NCBI GenBank assembly: GCA_030248215.1
Contig: JASANG010002829.1
Coordinates: forward strand, 62,001 to 126,000
Length of the DNA stretch: 64,000 bases
Source: Enoplolaimus lenunculus
Taxonomy: Eukaryota; Nematoda; Enoplea; Enoplida; Thoracostomopsidae
Reading direction: 5' to 3'
Shown here: one piece after another, positions 58,701 through 64,000 of the stretch
Layout: each line of letters starts with the position of its first letter
Position numbering within the stretch: position 1 is the stretch's first letter
Notes under the pieces: generated by a model
Databases searched by the model: none
The model's input: only the letters and a program-made list of their open reading frames with translations
Told to the model about the DNA's origin: nothing
Program-made: the position numbers and the translations under genes

Positions 58701-59378
58701 CACTAGGTAGCTTAGCTAGAGCTCAACGAAATTCCCTAATGGTGCAAAAACGTCCAAGACGCAAACTCAAGCTGGAGTGAGGCTTATCTCAATCCAAAAT
58801 TTCCCTAAAATGTGATGACATACTTTAACGGCTATATATAAACGGGGCATCATTAACCTTTAAAGTTACACACATTTAAAGTTTAAATAATTTAAAAAAC
58901 TAAGAGCCTTGAATTTTTAAGACAATTTTTTGTTTGTAGAATAATGCGATGTATCGTTACAATAAACAGGCAGAAAAATAAATGAACGTTAAAAATCAGC
59001 TCAAATTCAGCGTTTAAATACGTTTTCTATACAAATTTGAATTGAACGACAAACCTAAATTAGGGAATCGTGCGTAAACAACACTATTATAAACTGCTTT
59101 TCCCATTTCAAACAGTACCTTCCAAAACGCTTTTTTGTAAACAGAGAAAGTCGGAATGAATCGCTTAAAAAGCCTTGTGTATTTTTAACACGATTCCATA
59201 ATAGTTATTTATTCGAACCCTTTTAAAATGTGGAGAAATAAGTAAGCTAGGTTTATGATACCATGAGCCTTTTTGCACATTAATATAATTTCATGCCTAG
59301 TTTCAAACTCAAACGCGAACAATCAGACTCTCGGCTGGGAGGTGTGTTCCATCAACACTCAACCTATTTCATTCATAT

Positions 59379-59486
59379 GCCTTAGCCTTAGCCTAAGCCT
59401 AACAAGAAATGTAATCTAGAATGTAATCCTACTCTTTTACAGACCCGCCAGAAACCGGGACGTTACTAAAAGTAAACATATGTCCT
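59379..59486. mobile_element. TTAGGC-bearing MITE, truncated copy
   Basis: It retains CCTTAGCCTTAGCCTAAGCC and the right block CCGCCAGAAACCGGGACGTTAC. The left TIR is lost. Confidence 0.65.
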
Positions 59487-61728
59487 GTAAAGTGTTTAAC
59501 GGTAAAAAGGCAACGTTCTAAAATAATCTTTTGTTCTGGCATTTGAAATTAATTCAACTGTCATTCACAGGCATTAAGTTGTTTTGTCAACTAACATAAA
59601 GTACAGCGCTCTCCTTCTGTTTTGGACGGCTTTCTTGTACCAAGATTCAATTCTGTTTCTACAATTTAAACCTGCATATGACAACTTAACCAACTGATAT
59701 GCTCATAACATAAATTTCAAGAAGTTTCATCCTGTTTTGTAGCAAATCAAAATGTTGCAAAATTGAATTTCGATATATTTTGTCAAAGATAATTGAAATA
59801 GACCGTCGTCTCTAGGAACAGTTTGCAAAATTTGATATCGCTGTACAATAATATGTTTGAAAATCGGACCAATTTAATACTATATGAACATAAGTTTTTA
59901 ACGACAGTTCGATATAGGATTGCCTAAAATTTCAGCAAAACAATTCTCCAGCTTCAGAACGTTCGTTCAGAAGCCTAGACCTTTCTAAAAAAGGAACTTC
60001 AAAACAAAAATGTACAGCAACACTTTGTATAGTATTGTGGTAACCTTGCAAATTAGCACAATTTTCAGTATACCCAAACTTCGCTTTTAAAACCTCAGGC
60101 TCCAGTCTAACTTGTAGACCCAGCTCTGACGCTTTTTGACCTTCCGTTGCACCCTGCAATACACGTTTCAATTGTTTGACCTTGAACTATAGAGCATTTT
60201 ACAAAAACTCTAAAACCAAATAATATTTCTAAATCGAAACTCCTAAAATCGCTAGACGGTTTTGTTCAAAAGCATCGGACCGTAGACATTTTATTAATGC
60301 CGCAAATATATAATACACGAATTTAATATATTTTATCTGTAAACAAACCTCCGTTGTTAATTTATTTACTTATTTTATATATAAATAACAAAAATAACAC
60401 TGCAATGTTGCCAGTATTAGTGGCAATTGCGCTAACGATAACGTATGGTGACGGACGGTGCCGGACGTCACGTATAGCGTACCCATAAATATGAAAAATA
60501 TGCGATGCCACTACGCCAGTAATTAACATTATATTAAACAGTAATTATATATTATATATATATATATATATATTTGTGGCTAAATTGAGTTTAGCAACTA
60601 TGATATATATTTTAGTGTTGCGCATGGTCGTTGGCTGCCGGCCGGGGCCAATATACAAATTTTAAAAATTATCAAGCATTTTTATATGGTATATATAAGC
60701 TGCGGTACTTGGTCGCCGTAGCTCCCATTCTGCTTTAGGATTCCTTGAAATCGCAGGGGTTTAGGGGGCGGTAGTCTAGTAAACTTATATCACAACAAAC
60801 AAGGGCGTAGCTAGATGGTAGGGTTTCAGTTGTGAATTCCACAGGTTTGGGCTTAGAAATGTAGCTAAATATACTGTGTCCGGTTTACCTACACCTAAAA
60901 ATATTGTCTGCGGCTCTATTTATATTACACCTAAACATTTCTAACATTTTACGGCAATGATTCCTTACTCAATCTAAAACTGTAGGCACAACTCGTTGCT
61001 ATCATAAACAACAAAACTTAAACCTAAACTAGCTTCATTCATGTTGAAGTTTACCTATAAAAGTTTCACTTTTCAAAATACTTGCTGAGGGGTGAAAAAT
61101 TTTAGACGATCTATTTCGCTTACATTATTTATTCCCCTTAGTACTGTCAAAAATATTTACATATGCTCCGGTGAAAGATTTCACTACATTTTTCTAAAGG
61201 GCAATGAAAACGACATTATCTGAAGCGCTTTATCGCACCACAAGCTGTCTAGAATACAATTGCAACCAAAGTTGTTTCAGCTAGTAATTAAATCGTAACA
61301 TTGACCATAATGATAACAGTATTAATTTCAGCTCAAATTTTACAATCGAAATCTAAATATAATTAAAAATATAAAAATTAATGACGTCACAATGTTTTTA
61401 GTTTTTCTGTAATACGCAATTACTGGCCGGCGGCCAGCCATAGAATACGACCAGTCGGCCGGTCAATGGCTGGGCAGCCGCTCGCCGGTACACAACACTA
61501 TTATAAAGGACTCAAATCAAACTGCGGATTATACCCTGATGGTCAGTCTAAAAATTTGAGCAAAGATGAAACCAGGTTTAAGATATGGGGGTCAAAACCA
61601 TGCCCTCTTATGACGCAGTTTATAGCAATTCATTTGTAACACTTTTTCGAAACTTTTGGCTACGCGATCTCGACTTTTAAGCTTATAAAAGAGTTAGGTA
61701 TAGGTTACATTTTAATACTTAGTTGTTT
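59487..61728. other. Intergenic DNA, nothing recognised
   Basis: No gene supported. GC-rich islands at about 60446-60473 (GGTGACGGACGGTGCCGGAC) and 61428-61500 (CCGGCGGCC words) interrupt AT-rich DNA. A (TA)n run lies at about 60546-60571. The minus-strand frame at 60171-59932 has no domain. Confidence 0.4.
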
Positions 61729-61862
61729 GGGCCCATATTAAGATCGGGGGGCGGAACGTTTTTCTGTGGGACTAGAATAGAATAAAGCTTAAGCTTTAGA
61801 CTAATTTTTTGGCTTGGCTTAGGCTTAGGAAAAAGCTTATAAAACTGTTCTTTACATTAGCC
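61729..61862. mobile_element. TTAGGC-bearing MITE copy
   Basis: The left end is GGGCCCATATTAAGATCGGG and the right end is CTGTTCTTTACATTAGCC. The interior has GGCTTGGCTTAGGCTTAGG. Slightly shortened on the right. Confidence 0.75.
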
Positions 61863-61988
61863 GTTGTTTTGAACGAGCGTTCTTTTTTGCAACGAAGTCC
61901 GTCTTTCGCTTCGTATATTTCACCGTCAAAATATTCAGCGTATAAAAACTAAAATTCGATTCGAAAAATAAGTTGTAAAAAAGTTGTT

Positions 61989-62375
61989 TTGATTATGATG
62001 TATTATCGAATTGTGTTTGCAAGATTGCGGTTGCGTTTTGACCGGAAATGCAGCTTTAGTCTTTATAAACCAAATAAAGTCTACCTAAATATATTTAGGG
62101 TTTTGTCAAACGGTTGCAGTCCGGCGGATGTTTACGAGTTTGAAAACTGCGTTTATATAAGCGAAGTTTTAAACTGATTCAGATTCGAGTTTAGGTTGAA
62201 TCACAAAAGTTTTTGTTTAAAGTTTACTAAACTAGAACATATGTTTTGTAGGCTGCCACCTCTTGACCTGACCAAAAATGAATATAGACTCTACTTAAAA
62301 GGCGACTATAAAGTCAAATTTATTGATTCCAGATTTATATATATTGCGCGTCGGAAATGGGATCATAGTTTTTAA
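61989..62375 (+). CDS. Candidate small gene, one in-frame TGA or short intron
   Basis: From ATG 61989 a frame runs 62 codons to TGA 62175-62177. The same frame continues openly to TAA 62373-62375. The first part starts with an Arg-rich, acid-poor stretch (MMYYRIVFARLRLRFDRKCS) like a mitochondrial presequence. The second part reads LPPLDLTKNEYRLYLKGDYK and has gene-like composition. A phase-2 donor at TACGA|GTTTGA (before the TGA) and acceptor TTTTGTAG|G at 62250-62251 would remove the stop as an intron of ~113 bp. The pattern VL-x-x-GCS … LP-x-DL faintly recalls mitochondrial ribosomal protein L55, but this is weak. It may be a pseudogene. Confidence 0.3.
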
Positions 62376-62399
62376 TTGTTTCAAACGTTCAACAAAGAT

Positions 62400-62646
62400 G
62401 AACTGTAAATTCCGATGAGTTGATTAATCAACTAAGAGAGCGAATTATTTTTTCCTGGTTTAGAGTTAATAACATGAAACATTAACTCAATAAGAGCTGA
62501 TTTTATCCTGGGTCAGTTGATTAATTAAATTAGAATGAGTTCAATCAATTCAAAAGTCTGAGTTCTGAAAGATGTAATTCAGAGATCAGGTTTCTCAGCG
62601 GATTCAACTCATTCTGAGTTTTGAAATATACTCAGAATTTTCCAGT
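62400..62646. mobile_element. CACTGTAAATTCC MITE, copy 9
   Basis: The left end has lost its first bases (AACTGTAAATTCCGATGAG) and the right end reads TTTTCCAGTATA. The interior keeps the GAGTT/AACTC words. Confidence 0.7.
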
Positions 62647-62893
62647 ATAATTCGACTAAGAATCGTGTGAAAAATAAAAAGATATTCCAAACATTTTCTC
62701 GTTTCAAATAGTATCTTTCAAAAACCTTTTTATGTTAAAGGCAACGACTATATATATTTTTTCTATAAAAATCATACGAAATATAGTTGCAGGCTAAAGT
62801 AATTTTGGCAATCGATTTTAGTTTACAATTTTCTATCCAGTTATTTCCGTTAAATCTAAAAGTGGCGTAGTTTCAGGTTGATTAACTTTTTCA

Positions 62894-63175
62894 CTCATAG
62901 AGTATACTATGAACACCTAAATACAAATAATATACGAGCAATGCACACACTCTGAGCAGTGTTTAGCACTTCTAACATATAAGTGCAGTACGAAATCTCC
63001 ACAAGACGTGAGAGACACCTCGGGCTCGAGCGTCTAGCTCCTATAGCTCAGTGGTCATCGTAAACACGTTCCACCCGTGACACTGGGGATCGAATCTTAC
63101 CTTAAAATTATCTCATGTGAAATTGAATATATTCATGTCAGAAAGGGTTTAAAATTCAATATATAGTTTATGTCA
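62894..63175 (+). repeat. tRNA-related SINE, intact copy
   Basis: It contains an A box-like TATAGCTCAGTGG at about 63038-63050 and a B box-like GGGATCGAATCTT at about 63087-63099, so the core derives from a tRNA. Sequence on both sides of the tRNA-like part is shared with the split copy in the Ly6 intron. That defines a repeat of roughly 280 bp. Confidence 0.7.
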
Positions 63176-63657
63176 ATCTGAACCGGACAATTTTTAAAAC
63201 ATCTGTAAGTGACGGTATCCGATAAACCTTGTCAACGCTAAAACATTTTTAAAGCTGAATAATAAAAATTTATATAATAAGGTCGTTGCTGGTTTAAATT
63301 CATAGTACTATACAGCAATTTATTCCTGCACATATATCTCCAACGCTGCGCTTTGAAAAAATTTTGCGTAGGGACATATGAAAAGCCAAAAATCGAATTA
63401 TTTTCTTGAAAGCTTTTCAGGCGTTGTCGACAAAAGTTTTGCTTAGTAAAATTAAAAAGATGTTCCCTGGCGCGATTATGTTTGAAATGACTATAAAAAC
63501 GTTTGGGTTTTTTACTTTTCAGCGCAAATTGGATATGCGAGTATTATGTTTATAAGTTTCTGTTTGAGTACACGTCTCAATTTTCAAATTTCAATTAAAT
63601 GCAGGTATTAGTTTCATGCTGCTTTTGACCAAATGCTTCCTGGACCAGAATAAATTC
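63176..63657. other. Intergenic DNA, nothing recognised
   Basis: AT-rich, no coding frame or element ends recognised. Confidence 0.4.
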
Positions 63658-64000
63658 AGTACTGTACTGACCCGAATAAGAGGAGGGAACTGATATTTAT
63701 TGGGCCTCTCCGGAGGGTGCCGCCCTCTGTTATTCGGTTACTGACTTTTATTTATTTTCAACACGCCCTCCGTCACCCTTCGTTACTGGTATACCTATCT
63801 CCGGTATGGCAACTATCCGTTTAATTAAACGTTTCTTTTTCTTGTGTCAATAGCTTGAGCGATAATGCATGGTTATACTTAGGAATGTACTTTCAAAACT
63901 TAAGTACGCTTTAAAGTTTCGAACTCAAATGATTTGGTCCTTGAGTCATTATGCGCTACAATTAGCGATAATTGACATTTATGGGCTCTAATTTGGGTTT
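63658..64000 (+). mobile_element. CCCGAATAAGAG MITE copy 5, cut by window end
   Basis: It starts AGTACTGTACTGACCCGAATA and shares GGAGGGTGCCGCCCTC, GTGTCAATAGCTTGAGCGATAA and GACATTTATGGGCTCTAATT with the other copies. It lies in the orientation opposite to 56068-56505 and runs off the window. Confidence 0.75.

Noticed and set aside
62175-62177. TGA as selenocysteine codon
   Set aside because: No downstream SECIS-like hairpin was apparent and the context has no redox motif. A short intron or a simple stop is more likely.

Overview
This is a eukaryotic, AT-rich, repeat-dense window that most likely comes from a nematode. The evidence is genes with many introns and long intronic insertions, an innexin (a protostome gap-junction protein), and many tracts of TTAGGC, the canonical nematode telomere hexamer, here at internal sites. 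Strong 3' splice sites also lie a few bases ahead of several start codons, which fits spliced-leader trans-splicing. I cannot name the species.

Four host genes are well supported. (1) A cytosolic Xaa-Pro aminopeptidase (XPNPEP1/APP-1 type, M24B), plus strand, four exons, 8153-12507, 637 residues, all five metal ligands present. (2) A macrophage migration inhibitory factor (MIF) homologue, plus strand, three exons, 16010-21092, 116 residues, with the catalytic Pro but no CXXC motif. (3) An innexin, plus strand, five exons, 24705-31881, 477 residues. (4) A Ly6/three-finger (LU) membrane protein, minus strand, two exons, 37341-34794, 229 residues. Its first exon is too short to show as a long ORF and was found by its cysteine pattern and matching splice phase. 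Weak gene candidates lie at about 47.9 kb and 62.0 kb.

Layout. 1-2.7 kb: degenerate short repeat and unassigned DNA. 2.7-7.7 kb: a hAT transposase remnant, a TIR element carrying 16-bp palindromes, hAT-like fragments and a tRNA-derived SINE. 8.1-12.6 kb: XPNPEP1. 13-21 kb: MIF, with exon 1 between two hAT-like elements and a first intron holding a 754-bp tandem duplication. 21-24.7 kb: MITEs. 24.7-32 kb: innexin, with MITEs in its introns. 34.7-37.4 kb: the Ly6 gene, whose intron holds a SINE split by a hAT element with a perfect 8-bp target duplication. 37.4-64 kb: gene-poor DNA filled by MITE families, a foldback element, a tandem duplication with two unrelated microsatellites, and a minisatellite made from a transposon end.

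The genes do not form a pathway: they are a peptide-trimming enzyme, a cytokine-like tautomerase, a gap-junction channel and a small surface receptor-like protein. The most unusual content is the set of TIR elements whose interiors carry TTAGGC tracts (about 12 copies). No retrovirus-like element, CRISPR array or prokaryotic-type gene system was recognised.
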